A stretch of 64,000 bases of DNA from assembly GCF_000155975.1 (NCBI RefSeq), contig NZ_GG730299.1, forward strand, positions 744,305 through 808,304, in the 5' to 3' direction. Position numbers and translations under genes: made by a program. This document shows positions 32,840 through 44,296 of the stretch, piece after piece (positions within the stretch are counted from its first letter, which is position 1; each line of letters opens with the position of its first letter). The stretch comes from Citrobacter youngae ATCC 29220. GTDB taxonomy: Bacteria; Pseudomonadota; Gammaproteobacteria; Enterobacterales; Enterobacteriaceae. The notes beneath the pieces were generated by a model. That model did no database searches. It was not told the origin of the DNA and saw nothing but the letters and a program-made list of their open reading frames with translations.

Positions 32840-34426
32840 ATGAAGACACCTAAAATTGGATTGGTTAACTATTTTGCTTATGGTTCGGGTGATTTTTTAG
32901 GCGCAGGCACTACGGCCTTAACCGCCGCCTGGCTACTCTATTTCTACACCACGTTTTGTGGTCTCTCGCCTATTGAGGCAACCTTTATTTTTGCCACCGC
33001 CAGGGTGCTGGATGCCGCCGTTAGTCCGTTAATGGGTTTTTTAACCGATAATTTTGGTTCTACCTGGCTCGGCAAACGCTTCGGCCGACGTAAATTTTTT
33101 ATTTTGCTGGGTATCCCCTGTGTCTTTAGCTACTCGCTCATGTGGGTCGGTGACATGGGATTCTGGTACTACCTGCTGACCTACCTGATTTTTGACGTGG
33201 TCTACACCATGATTCTGGTGCCTTATGAAACGCTGGTACCCGAAATGACCGATGATTTTAAACAGAAAACTAAATTTTCCGGCGCGCGTATTTCGATGGC
33301 GCAAATGTCAGCCATTCTGGCCTCATTCTTACCCGGCATTCTGTTGACGCTGTTTGGCAAAGACAACCCCGTTTCCTTTTTTTACGCCAGCCTGGTGTTC
33401 TCCGTGCTGTGCGCGCTGATGCTGACTTTCGTCTGGTTCTTTACCTGGGAGCGCCCACGTGCGGAGTGGACTGAAGCCGCGCTAAGAGCCGAAGAAGAGA
33501 AGAAAAAGCTGACCTTTAGCCAAAGCATGAATCGCCTGTTTGTTGAACTGAGTTCGACCCTGCGCATTCGCATCTTCCGTCAGCACCTGGGTATGTACCT
33601 CGGCGGCTATATAGCGCAGGACGTTTTTAACGCCGTCTTTACGTATTATGTGGTGTTTGTGCTGATGCAGGAAGCCTCGATGGCCTCAAACCTGCTGGGC
33701 ACGATGGCTATCTTCCAGTTCATTGCCGTTATCGCCATGATCCCGTTGTGTATTCGCTTTGGGCCTGCGCCATCATACCGGATGGTGGTTGTCCTGTTCG
33801 GCGCGAGTTCCCTCTCTTATGCGCTGCTTTACTATGTCGGGTTAAGCGATGTTTATTCTCTGTTGCTGCTGGTCTCTGCCATCGCGGGTCTGGGACGCGG
33901 CGGTATTAATTATGTTCCCTGGAATACCTACACCTATATTGCCGATGTTGACGAAGTGATTACCGGCCAGCGCCGGGAAGGGATCTTCGCTGGCATCATG
34001 ACGTTAACGCGTAAGGCGTCGCAGGCGGGGGCGGTGATGCTGGTCGGGATTGTCATGCAGATGTCCGGCTTTGTCTCCGGCCAGAGCGTACAGCCCGCGG
34101 CGGTCAGCCATACCATTCTGTTAATTCTGAGCTGCGGTACGCTGATTGTTCTGGCGCTGGGTTTCCTGGTTTCCTTACGCTTCAAACTGAATCTGCAAAC
34201 CCACAGTACCCTGCGTGAAGAGACCGCAAAAATGCGTGAGTCGGGGCACCCCGTGCCGGAAGGACTCTCCGCCAAAGGCCGTGCGACCTTAGAAATGCTC
34301 TCGGGTATGCCATATGAATCACTTTGGGGTAACAACAATATTGGTTACCTGAATCGTAATAAGCCAGCAGCGCCGAAACTGGAAAAGGGTGCCGCATTGA
34401 ATTCGACATTGACAGAGGTTAAGTAA
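32840..34426 (+). CDS. GPH-family oligosaccharide:cation symporter (oligogalacturonide type)
   Basis: A 528-residue, 12-segment transporter of the glycoside-pentoside-hexuronide family. The N-terminal YGSGDFLGAGTTALTAAWLLYFY and the loop GKRFGRRKFFILLGIP are family hallmarks; the charged 215-240 segment is the usual mid-protein loop, and the long charged C-terminal tail is unusual for small-sugar GPH proteins. The partner gene cleaves unsaturated uronic acids, so import of unsaturated oligogalacturonides or rhamnogalacturonides (OgtA/TogT-like) is likely. The stop TAA is followed directly by the next ATG. Confidence 0.8.
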   Translation: MKTPKIGLVNYFAYGSGDFLGAGTTALTAAWLLYFYTTFCGLSPIEATFIFATARVLDAAVSPLMGFLTDNFGSTWLGKRFGRRKFFILLGIPCVFSYSLMWVGDMGFWYYLLTYLIFDVVYTMILVPYETLVPEMTDDFKQKTKFSGARISMAQMSAILASFLPGILLTLFGKDNPVSFFYASLVFSVLCALMLTFVWFFTWERPRAEWTEAALRAEEEKKKLTFSQSMNRLFVELSSTLRIRIFRQHLGMYLGGYIAQDVFNAVFTYYVVFVLMQEASMASNLLGTMAIFQFIAVIAMIPLCIRFGPAPSYRMVVVLFGASSLSYALLYYVGLSDVYSLLLLVSAIAGLGRGGINYVPWNTYTYIADVDEVITGQRREGIFAGIMTLTRKASQAGAVMLVGIVMQMSGFVSGQSVQPAAVSHTILLILSCGTLIVLALGFLVSLRFKLNLQTHSTLREETAKMRESGHPVPEGLSAKGRATLEMLSGMPYESLWGNNNIGYLNRNKPAAPKLEKGAALNSTLTEVK

Positions 34427-35566
34427 ATGATTGTTTACCCGGTTAAACACAGCCCGTTATTGCGTCAACCAGAACATTTTATTGCCAGGGACGAATTAAA
34501 AACGTTGATCAAAAAGGTGACGCATAACCTGGTTAATATCCATGACGCGACGGGCGAATTTCTGCTGCGCCTTGACGACGGACGCGTTATTGATACCAAA
34601 GGTTGGGCGGGATGGGAGTGGACGCACGGTGTCGGTCTGTACGGGATGTATCAGTACTACCAGCAAACCGGCGATGAAACGATGCGCGATATCATCGACA
34701 GCTGGTTTGCCGATCGCTTTGCGGAAGGCGCAACCACCAAAAACGTTAACACCATGGCGCCGTTTTTAACGCTGGCGTATCGCTATGAAGAGACGCGTAA
34801 CCCTGCGTATCTGCCGTGGCTCGACAGCTGGGCAGAGTGGGTAATGCATGATATGCCGCGTACCGAATTCGGTGGTATGCAGCACATTACGCTGGCGGAA
34901 GAAAATCATCAGCAAATGTGGGATGACACGCTGATGATGACGGTTTTGCCGCTGGCGAAAATCGGCAAGCTGCTCAATCGTCCTGAATATATTGAAGAGG
35001 CAACCTATCAGTTCCTGCTGCATGTGCAGAACCTGATGGATAAAGAAACGGGACTGTGGTTCCACGGCTGGAGCTATGAAGGGCAACATAACTTTGCCAA
35101 CGCCCGTTGGGCGCGAGGTAACAGCTGGTTAACTATCGTGATCCCGGATTTCCTCGAACTGCTCGATTTACCGGAAAACAATGCCGTGCGCCGCTATCTG
35201 GTGCAGGTCCTTAACGCGCAAATCGCGGCGCTGGCGAAGTGCCAGGATGAAAGCGGATTGTGGCACACCTTGCTGGACGACCCGCAGTCATATCTGGAAT
35301 CTTCGGCAACTGCCGGGTTTGCCTACGGGATCCTCAAAGCGGTACGCAAACGCTATGTCGGTCAACACTATGCGCCGGTGGCCGAAAAAGCCATCAGAGG
35401 CATTGTGCAACATATTTCACCGGAAGGTGAGCTGCTGCAAACCTCGTTTGGGACCGGGATGGGCCACAATCTCGATTTCTATCGCAATATCCCGCGGACC
35501 TCCATGCCTTACGGACAGGCGATGGCGATGCTGTGCCTTACCGAATACTTGCGTAAGTATTTTTGA
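34427..35566 (+). CDS. GH105 unsaturated rhamnogalacturonyl/glucuronyl hydrolase
   Basis: A 379-residue (alpha/alpha)6-barrel hydrolase of the YteR/YesR family, with no signal peptide, so it acts in the cytosol. It hydrates the 4,5-double bond left by polysaccharide lyases and releases the unsaturated uronic acid. The catalytic Asp is Asp166 or Asp167 in MWDDTLMM, and aromatic and Arg residues that hold the sugar lie in WTHGVGLYGM and ARWARGNSW. It starts at the base after the symporter stop, so the two form one operon. Its last 29 bp overlap the convergent PBP2 gene. Confidence 0.85.
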   Translation: MIVYPVKHSPLLRQPEHFIARDELKTLIKKVTHNLVNIHDATGEFLLRLDDGRVIDTKGWAGWEWTHGVGLYGMYQYYQQTGDETMRDIIDSWFADRFAEGATTKNVNTMAPFLTLAYRYEETRNPAYLPWLDSWAEWVMHDMPRTEFGGMQHITLAEENHQQMWDDTLMMTVLPLAKIGKLLNRPEYIEEATYQFLLHVQNLMDKETGLWFHGWSYEGQHNFANARWARGNSWLTIVIPDFLELLDLPENNAVRRYLVQVLNAQIAALAKCQDESGLWHTLLDDPQSYLESSATAGFAYGILKAVRKRYVGQHYAPVAEKAIRGIVQHISPEGELLQTSFGTGMGHNLDFYRNIPRTSMPYGQAMAMLCLTEYLRKYF

Positions 35567-37475
35567 TCCCGGCGTCCGGGGGCGCTGTTGCTATCGGGCC
35601 TGCCTGTTCGGTTGTCTCTGTTTGTGCGGCGTTGTCCTGCGGCACAAACAGATGATCCATGATTTGCCGCATGACCGGCGCGGCGGTTACGCCGTCGCTG
35701 CCGCCGTTTTCGAGGATTAACGCCACGGCGACTTTCGGGTTCTTATAGGGCGCAAATGCGGTATAGAACACATGGTCGCGCAGACGAATCGGGATCATCT
35801 TCGCATTGTAGGTCTGGTTTTCTTTCAGGCTGAAGACTTGCGATGTACCGCTTTTCGCCGCAATGCCATATGGCGCGGTGTGAAAAAACTTATAGCCGGT
35901 CCCGTTTGGCTCATTCGCCATGCCGAACATTGCCTGGCGCACCAGCCCCCAGTAGGGTGACGATGCAGAGGCGATTTGCGACGGTACTTCAGGAGCCTGG
36001 TACGGTGTGTGGGTTTTGCCGCTTTCTTCATCGAGTAGCAGGTGAGGGACGATGACTTTGCCGTTGTTAATGAGCGCCACCATGGCCTTTACCATCTGAA
36101 TTGGTGTGGCGATCCAGTACCCCTGGCCGATACCGACAGAAATGGTATCCCCTTGATACCAGGCTTTTTTATGGACTTTCTGCTTCCATTCGCGACTCGG
36201 CAGCAGACCGTTATACTCCTCATCAAGATCGATACCGGTCGGCTTACCGTAACCAAACTGGCTGAGCATGCTGTTAATCCGGTCGATTCCCATCATATAC
36301 GCCACCTGATAGAAGAACGTGTCGGCGGATTCTTCAATCGCTTTAGTGACATCCAGCATACCGTGACCGCTTTTTTTCCAGTCACGATAGTGCCGCTCGG
36401 TACCGGGTAGCGTCCATGTGGGCGCGCCGAAGAAACTGGTCTGCGGGGTGATTACGCCGTCCAGTAAGGCTGACATTGCCATGTAAGGTTTGACCGTGGA
36501 GGCGGGGGGATATAATCCCTGCGTGACGCGGTTAATCAAGGGCAGATCTTTATCCTGCAGGAGCTTGTTATAGTCCTGATAACTGATGCCTTTGACAAAC
36601 GGGTTCGGGTCGTAGCTGGGCGTTGAGACCATCGCCAGCACGGAGCCGTCGTGCGGATCTTCCACTAGCACTGCCGCGCGCTGGCCTGCTAACAGGCTCT
36701 CAATGTATTGCTGCAAATGTAAGTCCAGCGTCAAATGGATATCTTTCCCGGCAACGGGCGGCACATCCTTGATCAGGCGTACGATGCGCCCGTGGTTATC
36801 GACTTCCACTTCCTGATAACCGGTTTTTCCGTGTAGCTCGTTTTCGTAATAGCGCTCAATACCCTGCTTGCCGATGTTGTGATCGGCAGCGTAATTCTCC
36901 GCCAGACCTTTTTTATCCAGCGCTTTCAGGTCGTTGTCGTTGATTTTTGAAACATAGCCAAGGACATGCGCCAGCGCGGCTCCATAGGGGTACTGGCGGT
37001 CTTCATAGCTATTGATGTTGACGCCACTGAAATGAAACTGGTTAACCGAGAAGCGGGCGATTTCGACATCGGTCAGGGCATTTTTAAGTACGACCGGGCG
37101 ATAACGGCTGCTGGATTTCAGCTCATGGCGAAACTGGTCAATATCATCAGGAGTGAGGTCGACGATCGGCGTCAGTTGCCCGATCAGAGCATCCATATCT
37201 TTGATTTTATAAGGCGTAACGGAAATGTCGTACCAGGTTACATTGCGCACCAGCGGGATGCCGTTGCGATCGTAAATCATGCCTCGCGTTGGGGCGACGG
37301 GCAGCATTTTGATGTCGTTTGCATTCGACCGGGTGGTGTAATACTGGTGCTGACAGATTTGTAAATTGTAGAGATTGTAAATCAGGATGCCAAAACAGAT
37401 GACCACCAGGCCAAAGGCCACTATCACACGCCGCTGGAAGAGTTTTTCTTCCGCCTCAAAATCTCTGAATGTCAT
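35538..37475 (-). CDS. Second PBP2-like peptidoglycan transpeptidase (MrdA paralogue)
   Basis: A 645-residue class B penicillin-binding protein. One N-terminal membrane segment (about residues 17-38) is followed by the PBP dimerisation domain and a transpeptidase domain. Active-site motifs are all intact: SxxK as Ser326-Lys329 (ASTVK), SxN as Ser383-Ala-Asp, and KSG at 541-543. Size, motifs and the RDFEAEEKLFQRR start follow MrdA (PBP2) of the elongasome. The true mrdA lies elsewhere, beside rodA; here no rodA is present. Its site next to argS matches the Salmonella paralogue known as PBP2-SAL, reported to work in acidic or intracellular conditions. The carboxy end overlaps the GH105 gene. 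Confidence 0.9.
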   Translation of the reverse strand: MTFRDFEAEEKLFQRRVIVAFGLVVICFGILIYNLYNLQICQHQYYTTRSNANDIKMLPVAPTRGMIYDRNGIPLVRNVTWYDISVTPYKIKDMDALIGQLTPIVDLTPDDIDQFRHELKSSSRYRPVVLKNALTDVEIARFSVNQFHFSGVNINSYEDRQYPYGAALAHVLGYVSKINDNDLKALDKKGLAENYAADHNIGKQGIERYYENELHGKTGYQEVEVDNHGRIVRLIKDVPPVAGKDIHLTLDLHLQQYIESLLAGQRAAVLVEDPHDGSVLAMVSTPSYDPNPFVKGISYQDYNKLLQDKDLPLINRVTQGLYPPASTVKPYMAMSALLDGVITPQTSFFGAPTWTLPGTERHYRDWKKSGHGMLDVTKAIEESADTFFYQVAYMMGIDRINSMLSQFGYGKPTGIDLDEEYNGLLPSREWKQKVHKKAWYQGDTISVGIGQGYWIATPIQMVKAMVALINNGKVIVPHLLLDEESGKTHTPYQAPEVPSQIASASSPYWGLVRQAMFGMANEPNGTGYKFFHTAPYGIAAKSGTSQVFSLKENQTYNAKMIPIRLRDHVFYTAFAPYKNPKVAVALILENGGSDGVTAAPVMRQIMDHLFVPQDNAAQTETTEQAGPIATAPPDAGIKNTYASIR

Positions 37476-37614
37476 TGACCCGTACCCGATTAATTCGCCG
37501 CCTAATGATACGGAGACGTCAACGGGATGACAGGCAAAAAATGTTCCATATCTCTACGGAAATGTGTCATTCCTTGTGAGTTGTTACAGATTACAGTGAA
37601 CGTAACCGTTTCTC

Positions 37615-37695
37615 GTAGGCTGGATAAGGCGTTTACGCCGCCATCCGGCAAGGTGCGCCTTACCGCCTGATGGCGCTTCGCTTATCAGGCCTACG
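37615..37695. repeat. REP/BIME palindromes between the PBP2 paralogue and argS
   Basis: Two converging REP units (GTAGGCTGGATAAGGCG ... CATCCGGCAAGG and CCTGATGGCG ... TCAGGCCTACG) lie upstream of the PBP2 gene and downstream of argS. Confidence 0.85.
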
Positions 37696-37712
37696 AGGGC
37701 GGTCATTCGGGA

Positions 37713-37743
37713 AAATAAAAAACCCGCGACATAGCGCGGGCTT
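37713..37743 (-). terminator. Terminator of argS
   Basis: On the minus strand AAGCCCGCG, a CTATGT loop and CGCGGGTT are followed by TTTTATTTT. It sits 19 bp past the argS stop. Confidence 0.9.
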
Positions 37744-37761
37744 TCACATCACTCGAGGTGA

Positions 37762-39495
37762 TTACATACGTTCTACGGTTTCGATACCCAGCGTATCCAG
37801 ACCCAGCTTCAGGGTTTTCGCCGTCAGCTGCGCCAGCTTCAGACGGCTGTTACGAATCTCTTCGTTCTCCGCGCTGAGGATAGGGCAATGTTCATAGAAG
37901 CCGGAGAACAGACCTGCTACGTCGTACAGGTAGGCACACATCACGTGCGGCGTTCCTTCACGTGCGACGACGGCCAGGGTTTCTTCAAACTGCAGCAGAC
38001 GCGCAGCCAGCTGGGCCTCGCGATCTTCGCGGATAATGACCTGCGCATTGGTCAGCGCGTTCTCGTCGATATCCGCTTTACGGAACACGGACAGTACGCG
38101 AGTGTAGGCGTACTGCATGTACGGGGCGGTGTTACCTTCGAACGCCAGCATATTGTCCCAGTCGAAGATGTAGTCGGTGGTACGGTTTTTGGACAAGTCC
38201 GCATATTTCACTGCGCCGATACCGACCGCATTCGCCAGTTTTTCCAGCTCGTCGGCAGGCATGTCCGGGTTCTTCTCCGCCACCAGACGACGCGCGCGCT
38301 CCAGCGCTTCATCCAGCAGATCGGCCAGTTTAACCGTGCCGCCCGCGCGGGTTTTGAACGGCTTACCGTCTTTGCCCAGCATCATACCGAACATGTGGTG
38401 TTCCAGCGGCACGGAATCCGGGACATAACCGGCTTTACGCACGATGGTCCAGGCCTGCATTAAGTGCTGATGCTGACGGGAGTCGATGTAATAGAGAACG
38501 CGATCGGCGTGCAGCGTTTCGTAACGATACTTGGCGCAGGCGATGTCGGTGGTGGTGTACAGATAGCCGCCATCTTTCTTCTGAATGATAACGCCCATCG
38601 GTTCGCCTTCCTTGTTCTTATATTCATCAAGGAATACGACGGTAGCGCCTTCGCTCTCGACGGCCAGACCTTTAGCTTTCAGATCGGCCACGATGCCAGG
38701 CAGCATCGGGTTGTACAGGCTTTCACCCATGACGTCGTCGCGGGTCAGCGTGACGTTCAGGCGGTCGTAAGTTAACTGGTTCTGCGACATCGTAATATCG
38801 ACCAGTTTGCGCCACATCTCACGGAAGTACTCGTCGCCGCCTTGCAGCTTAACGACATAGCTACGGGCGCGCTCCGCGAAGGCTTCATCTTCGTCGTAAT
38901 GTTTTTTCGCATCACGGTAGAAACCTTCCAGGTCAGCCAGCGCCATCTCGCCGGCATTTTCCTGCTGCTGTTTTTCCAGCCACGCGATCAGCATACCGAA
39001 CTGGGTTCCCCAGTCGCCGACGTGGTTGGCGCGAATAACATGGTGACCGAGGAATTCCAGCGTACGCACCGCGGCGTCGCCGATGATAGTGGAGCGCAAA
39101 TGCCCAACGTGCATCTCTTTCGCGACGTTAGGCGCGGAGTAGTCAACAACAACGGTCTGTTTAGCCGGTTGGGTTACGCCCAGACGATCGCAGGTCAGCG
39201 CTTGCTGAACATGCTGCGCCAGAAATGCCGGATCGAGAAAAATATTGATAAAGCCCGGGCCTGCGATTTCGACTTTGCTGGCAATCCCGTTGAGATCCAG
39301 ATGAGTCAGCACCTGCTCAGCCAGTTGTCGCGGCGCCATACCCAGTTTTTTAGCGACTGCCATCATGCCGTTGGCCTGATAGTCACCGAACTGTACTTTT
39401 GCTGACTGACGAACCTGCGGTTCGCAATCTGCAGGCGCGCCTGCAGCAATCATGGCCTGACTGACTTTTTCTGAGAGAAGAGCCTGAATATTCAC
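37762..39495 (-). CDS. argS: Arginyl-tRNA synthetase ArgS
   Basis: A 577-residue class I synthetase that charges tRNA-Arg. The N-terminal Add-1 domain is followed by the catalytic core with the HIGH-like motif HVGHLRST (after SAPNVAKEM), and the KMSKS region is present only in altered form, typical for ArgRS. The C-terminal helical domain binds the anticodon. It matches E. coli ArgS in length. The promoter is at 39561-39589 on the minus strand. Confidence 0.98.
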   Translation of the reverse strand: MNIQALLSEKVSQAMIAAGAPADCEPQVRQSAKVQFGDYQANGMMAVAKKLGMAPRQLAEQVLTHLDLNGIASKVEIAGPGFINIFLDPAFLAQHVQQALTCDRLGVTQPAKQTVVVDYSAPNVAKEMHVGHLRSTIIGDAAVRTLEFLGHHVIRANHVGDWGTQFGMLIAWLEKQQQENAGEMALADLEGFYRDAKKHYDEDEAFAERARSYVVKLQGGDEYFREMWRKLVDITMSQNQLTYDRLNVTLTRDDVMGESLYNPMLPGIVADLKAKGLAVESEGATVVFLDEYKNKEGEPMGVIIQKKDGGYLYTTTDIACAKYRYETLHADRVLYYIDSRQHQHLMQAWTIVRKAGYVPDSVPLEHHMFGMMLGKDGKPFKTRAGGTVKLADLLDEALERARRLVAEKNPDMPADELEKLANAVGIGAVKYADLSKNRTTDYIFDWDNMLAFEGNTAPYMQYAYTRVLSVFRKADIDENALTNAQVIIREDREAQLAARLLQFEETLAVVAREGTPHVMCAYLYDVAGLFSGFYEHCPILSAENEEIRNSRLKLAQLTAKTLKLGLDTLGIETVERM

Positions 39496-39560
39496 CGGAA
39501 TACCTTACATTTATGAAGCGGGATAAAATTCACCGCGCCAGTTTAAGAATTTAGGGCGGG

Positions 39561-39589
39561 AGTATACTGCAAATGCCCGTTGCCGTCAG
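39561..39589 (-). promoter_or_regulatory. argS promoter
   Basis: On the minus strand CTGACG (-35) and TATACT (-10) have a 17-bp spacer. Transcription would start about 60 bp before argS. The opposite strand holds a TATAAT (39637-39642), possibly the yecM -10 element. Confidence 0.65.
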
Positions 39590-39733
39590 CATCGCGAGTA
39601 CTGTGCGCCGTCGAAAATGAAAGCAACGCGATGACGTATAATTATGCATCTTGCGTTCGCAAAAAACAGCGGTTGGATGGCGCAGCGCAACAGAGTAAAT
39701 TAGCGGCTTTGAACATGGATATGAGCTTTTATT

Positions 39734-40300
39734 ATGGCGAACTGGCAAACAGTTGAAGAACTGCATGATATTTCCGCAGATTTACCGCATTTCACGCAGG
39801 CGTTAACGGATCTTTCCACCCGCCTTGGTCTGGATGTCACACCGCTTGAAGCCGATCACATTTCTTTGCGCTGCCATCAAAATACTACCGCAGAGCGCTG
39901 GCGTCGTGGATTTGAGCAGTGCGGTGAATTATTGTCAGAGAACATCATCAATGGCAGACCCATTTGCCTGTTCAAACTCCATGAGCCGGTTTGCGTGCAG
40001 CACTGGAAGTTTTCCATCGTAGAACTGCCGTGGCCGGGAGAAAAGCGTTATCCGCATGAAGGTTGGGAGCATATTGAGATTGTCCTGCCGGGTGATGCAC
40101 AAACGCTGAATGCGCGAGCGCTGGCGCTGCTTTCCGATCAAGGCTTGAGTCAGCCGGGCATCTTTGTAAAAACCAGCTCGCCGAAAGGAGAGCGTGAGCG
40201 CTTGCCGAATCCGACGCTGGCGGTTAGCGATGGCAGTGTGACGATAAAGTTTCATCCGTGGTCGATTGAAACGATTGTGGCAAGTGAGCGGCAGGAGTAA
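39734..40300 (+). CDS. yecM: YecM, VOC-fold metalloprotein
   Basis: A 188-residue cytosolic protein of the vicinal-oxygen-chelate fold, closely matching E. coli YecM (ADHISLRC, the conserved [23 protein letters not shown] segment and C-terminal IKFHPWSIE). His and Glu residues in those segments are likely metal ligands. Its enzymatic role is unknown. It ends 2 bp before cutC, so the two probably share a transcript. Confidence 0.93.
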   Translation: MANWQTVEELHDISADLPHFTQALTDLSTRLGLDVTPLEADHISLRCHQNTTAERWRRGFEQCGELLSENIINGRPICLFKLHEPVCVQHWKFSIVELPWPGEKRYPHEGWEHIEIVLPGDAQTLNARALALLSDQGLSQPGIFVKTSSPKGERERLPNPTLAVSDGSVTIKFHPWSIETIVASERQE

Positions 40301-40302
40301 AT

Positions 40303-41049
40303 ATGACCTTACTGGAAGTTTGCTGTTACAGCATGGAATGCGCGCGCACGGCGCAGCAAAATGGTGCGGATCGCATTGAGCTTTGCTCGGCGCCGAAAGA
40401 AGGGGGCTTAACGCCGTCACTGGGCGTGTTGCGTTCCGTTCGTCAACATATTGCGATTCCCGTCAACCCGATTATTCGCCCGCGTGGGGGCGATTTTTGT
40501 TACACCGACGGTGAATTCGCGGCAATGCTGGATGATATTGCCATGGTCAGAGAACTGGGATTCTCTGGGCTGGTGACCGGCATTTTAGATGCGGATGGCA
40601 ATGTCGATATGCCGCGCATGGAGAAAATAATGGCTGCTGCCGGCCCGCTGAAAGTCACTTTTCATCGGGCGTTTGATATGTGCGCTAACCCGCTCAATGC
40701 GCTACAAAAACTTTCTCAATTGGGCATCGCCAGGGTGCTGACTTCCGGGCAAAAATCAGATGCCGTGCAAGGTTTAACAAAAATAATGGAACTAATTACG
40801 CAGGCGGGTGCTCCAATTATTATGGCCGGAGCGGGGGTTCGCGCCTCGAATTTGTCCCTGTTCCTTGATGCGGGCGTGCAGGAAGTCCACAGTTCTGCCG
40901 GAGTATGGCTGGCTTCACCTATGCGTTATCGCAATTCGGGGTTGTCGATGTCTTCGGATACGCAGGCGGATGAATATTCTCGCTATGCGGTAGACGGGGC
41001 GGCGGTTGCTGAAATGAAGGCAATCATTGCGCGCCACCAGGCCAGCTGA
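40303..41049 (+). CDS. cutC: CutC family protein
   Basis: A 248-residue TIM-barrel protein with the CutC signatures ([26 protein letters not shown] and [12 protein letters not shown]). It was first linked to copper tolerance in E. coli; that phenotype was later traced to the MicL small RNA encoded in the same gene, so the role of the protein is unsettled. A sigma-E promoter lies in the middle of the gene (40788-40816). Confidence 0.95.
   Translation: MTLLEVCCYSMECARTAQQNGADRIELCSAPKEGGLTPSLGVLRSVRQHIAIPVNPIIRPRGGDFCYTDGEFAAMLDDIAMVRELGFSGLVTGILDADGNVDMPRMEKIMAAAGPLKVTFHRAFDMCANPLNALQKLSQLGIARVLTSGQKSDAVQGLTKIMELITQAGAPIIMAGAGVRASNLSLFLDAGVQEVHSSAGVWLASPMRYRNSGLSMSSDTQADEYSRYAVDGAAVAEMKAIIARHQAS
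40788..40816 (+). promoter_or_regulatory. Sigma-E promoter inside cutC (MicL)
   Basis: GGAACTA (-35) and CTCCAA (-10) are spaced by 16 bp, as required for sigma-E (GGAACTT ... TCAAA). Transcription from about 40821 to the cutC terminator gives an RNA of about 308 bases, the length known for the MicL primary transcript. Confidence 0.7.
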
Positions 41050-41128
41050 TTTTTACCGTTGCATCATGTCGCCCAATATGATGCTTGCTCGTACCAGGCC
41101 CCTGCAATTTCAACAGGGGCCTTTTTTT
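40821..41128 (+). ncRNA. micL: MicL small RNA (sigma-E dependent, within and after cutC)
   Basis: In E. coli and Salmonella MicL begins at a sigma-E promoter inside cutC, is about 307 bases long and is processed to an 80-base 3' form that represses lpp. Here a matching promoter and the cutC terminator delimit 308 bases; the processed form would be about 41049-41128. The 5' end is inferred. Confidence 0.7.
41096..41128 (+). terminator. Terminator of cutC and MicL
   Basis: AGGCCCCTG / CAGGGGCCT with a CAATTTCAA loop is followed by seven T residues. Confidence 0.93.
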
Positions 41129-41141
41129 CTCCTTCTCCTGC

Positions 41142-41248
41142 ATATTTCGGTCTGCTACTGCGTTGGCTTGCCTCGCGCACCCCGGTCACGTAGTTATCTA
41201 CGCTCCCGGGGATTTGCTGCGTCGCCGCCTTGTCGCAAACCGAACTAT
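41142..41248. repeat. 107-bp imperfect palindrome downstream of cutC
   Basis: Both arms start with ATAnTTCGGTyTGC when read from outside in. The centre is CCCCGG-TCA-CGTAG-TTAT-CTACG-CTC-CCGGGG. Outer and inner parts pair well, with a less perfect middle. It is not a REP unit and lies between the MicL terminator and the cmoB stop. I believe similar enterobacterial intergenic elements exist, but cannot verify copy number. Confidence 0.6.
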
Positions 41249-41280
41249 TTTGGAGAAAATGTGCCACCAGTCAAAAATGA

Positions 41281-43425
<2,145 letters not shown>

Positions 43426-43477
43426 ACAAACTCCCTTTTAAAATGGCTGCTGGCATTGACTATGATAGGTGGCATTT

Positions 43478-44296
43478 TCAGAAAAGAGAAGATTGCTGTG
43501 GAATAGACGGCGCTGATCCGATCTCTGGCAGGGCGCTGCGTAAATCCGCCCATAGCGTGTCTACCAGCTCCGGGGCCTGCGCGATATCCGGCGTATGCAG
43601 AAAAAGGTACGGCGTCGTGGATTGTTGCCATTGCGACAGCTTGGTCAGCCAGACGGCAAAAAGCTCGCGGTTTTGTGCCATATTATCGCTACCGATAAAA
43701 CGCACCAGCGGATGCTTTGCGGTGACCACGGCATGCACCGGTACTTTTGGTTTCTTACGCTGGGCGTCACGTATCGCTTCAGTATGCGGAATGGCGGCAT
43801 GCACCGGGCGACTGTCCAGGATAACCCGGTTTACACCTCGCTCATGCAGACCGCGATTCAGCAACTGCTCGGCTTCGCCTTTAGCAAAGAAGTCCTGATG
43901 GCGCACTTCCACGCCGTAGGTAAATGCTTCAGGTAGCGCATCGAGAAACTGCCACAGGGCGGGCAGGTCGCGCGGGCCAAAGGTAGCCGGTAATTGCAGC
44001 CAGTATTGACCGATGCGCGATTCCAGCGGCGACATGCGCGTGAAAAATTCCTGTACCAGATCATCGCAGTTACGCAGCGCGGCCTGATGTGAAATCGTGG
44101 CCGGGAACTTAAAACAAAATCGAAACGCATCGGTGGTCTGCGCGTGCCAGCGGGTGACAATCTCGGCTTTTGGCAGCGCGTACAACGTGGTATTGCCCTC
44201 CACGCAGTTAAAGTGGCGGGCATACTCTTCCAGGCTGGTGATCCCCAGACGCACCCATTTGGGATGCGACCACTGGGGTAAGCCGATATAGATCAT
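43478..44296 (-). CDS. yecE: YecE, DUF72 TIM-barrel protein
   Basis: A 272-residue protein of the DUF72 family. The fold is announced by [13 protein letters not shown] near the N-terminus, [13 protein letters not shown] in the second strand, and [10 protein letters not shown]; these also hold the conserved acidic and His residues of the barrel. Function unknown. The start overlaps the yecD stop by ATGA, so they are co-translated. Confidence 0.93.
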   Translation of the reverse strand: MIYIGLPQWSHPKWVRLGITSLEEYARHFNCVEGNTTLYALPKAEIVTRWHAQTTDAFRFCFKFPATISHQAALRNCDDLVQEFFTRMSPLESRIGQYWLQLPATFGPRDLPALWQFLDALPEAFTYGVEVRHQDFFAKGEAEQLLNRGLHERGVNRVILDSRPVHAAIPHTEAIRDAQRKKPKVPVHAVVTAKHPLVRFIGSDNMAQNRELFAVWLTKLSQWQQSTTPYLFLHTPDIAQAPELVDTLWADLRSALPEIGSAPSIPQQSSLF

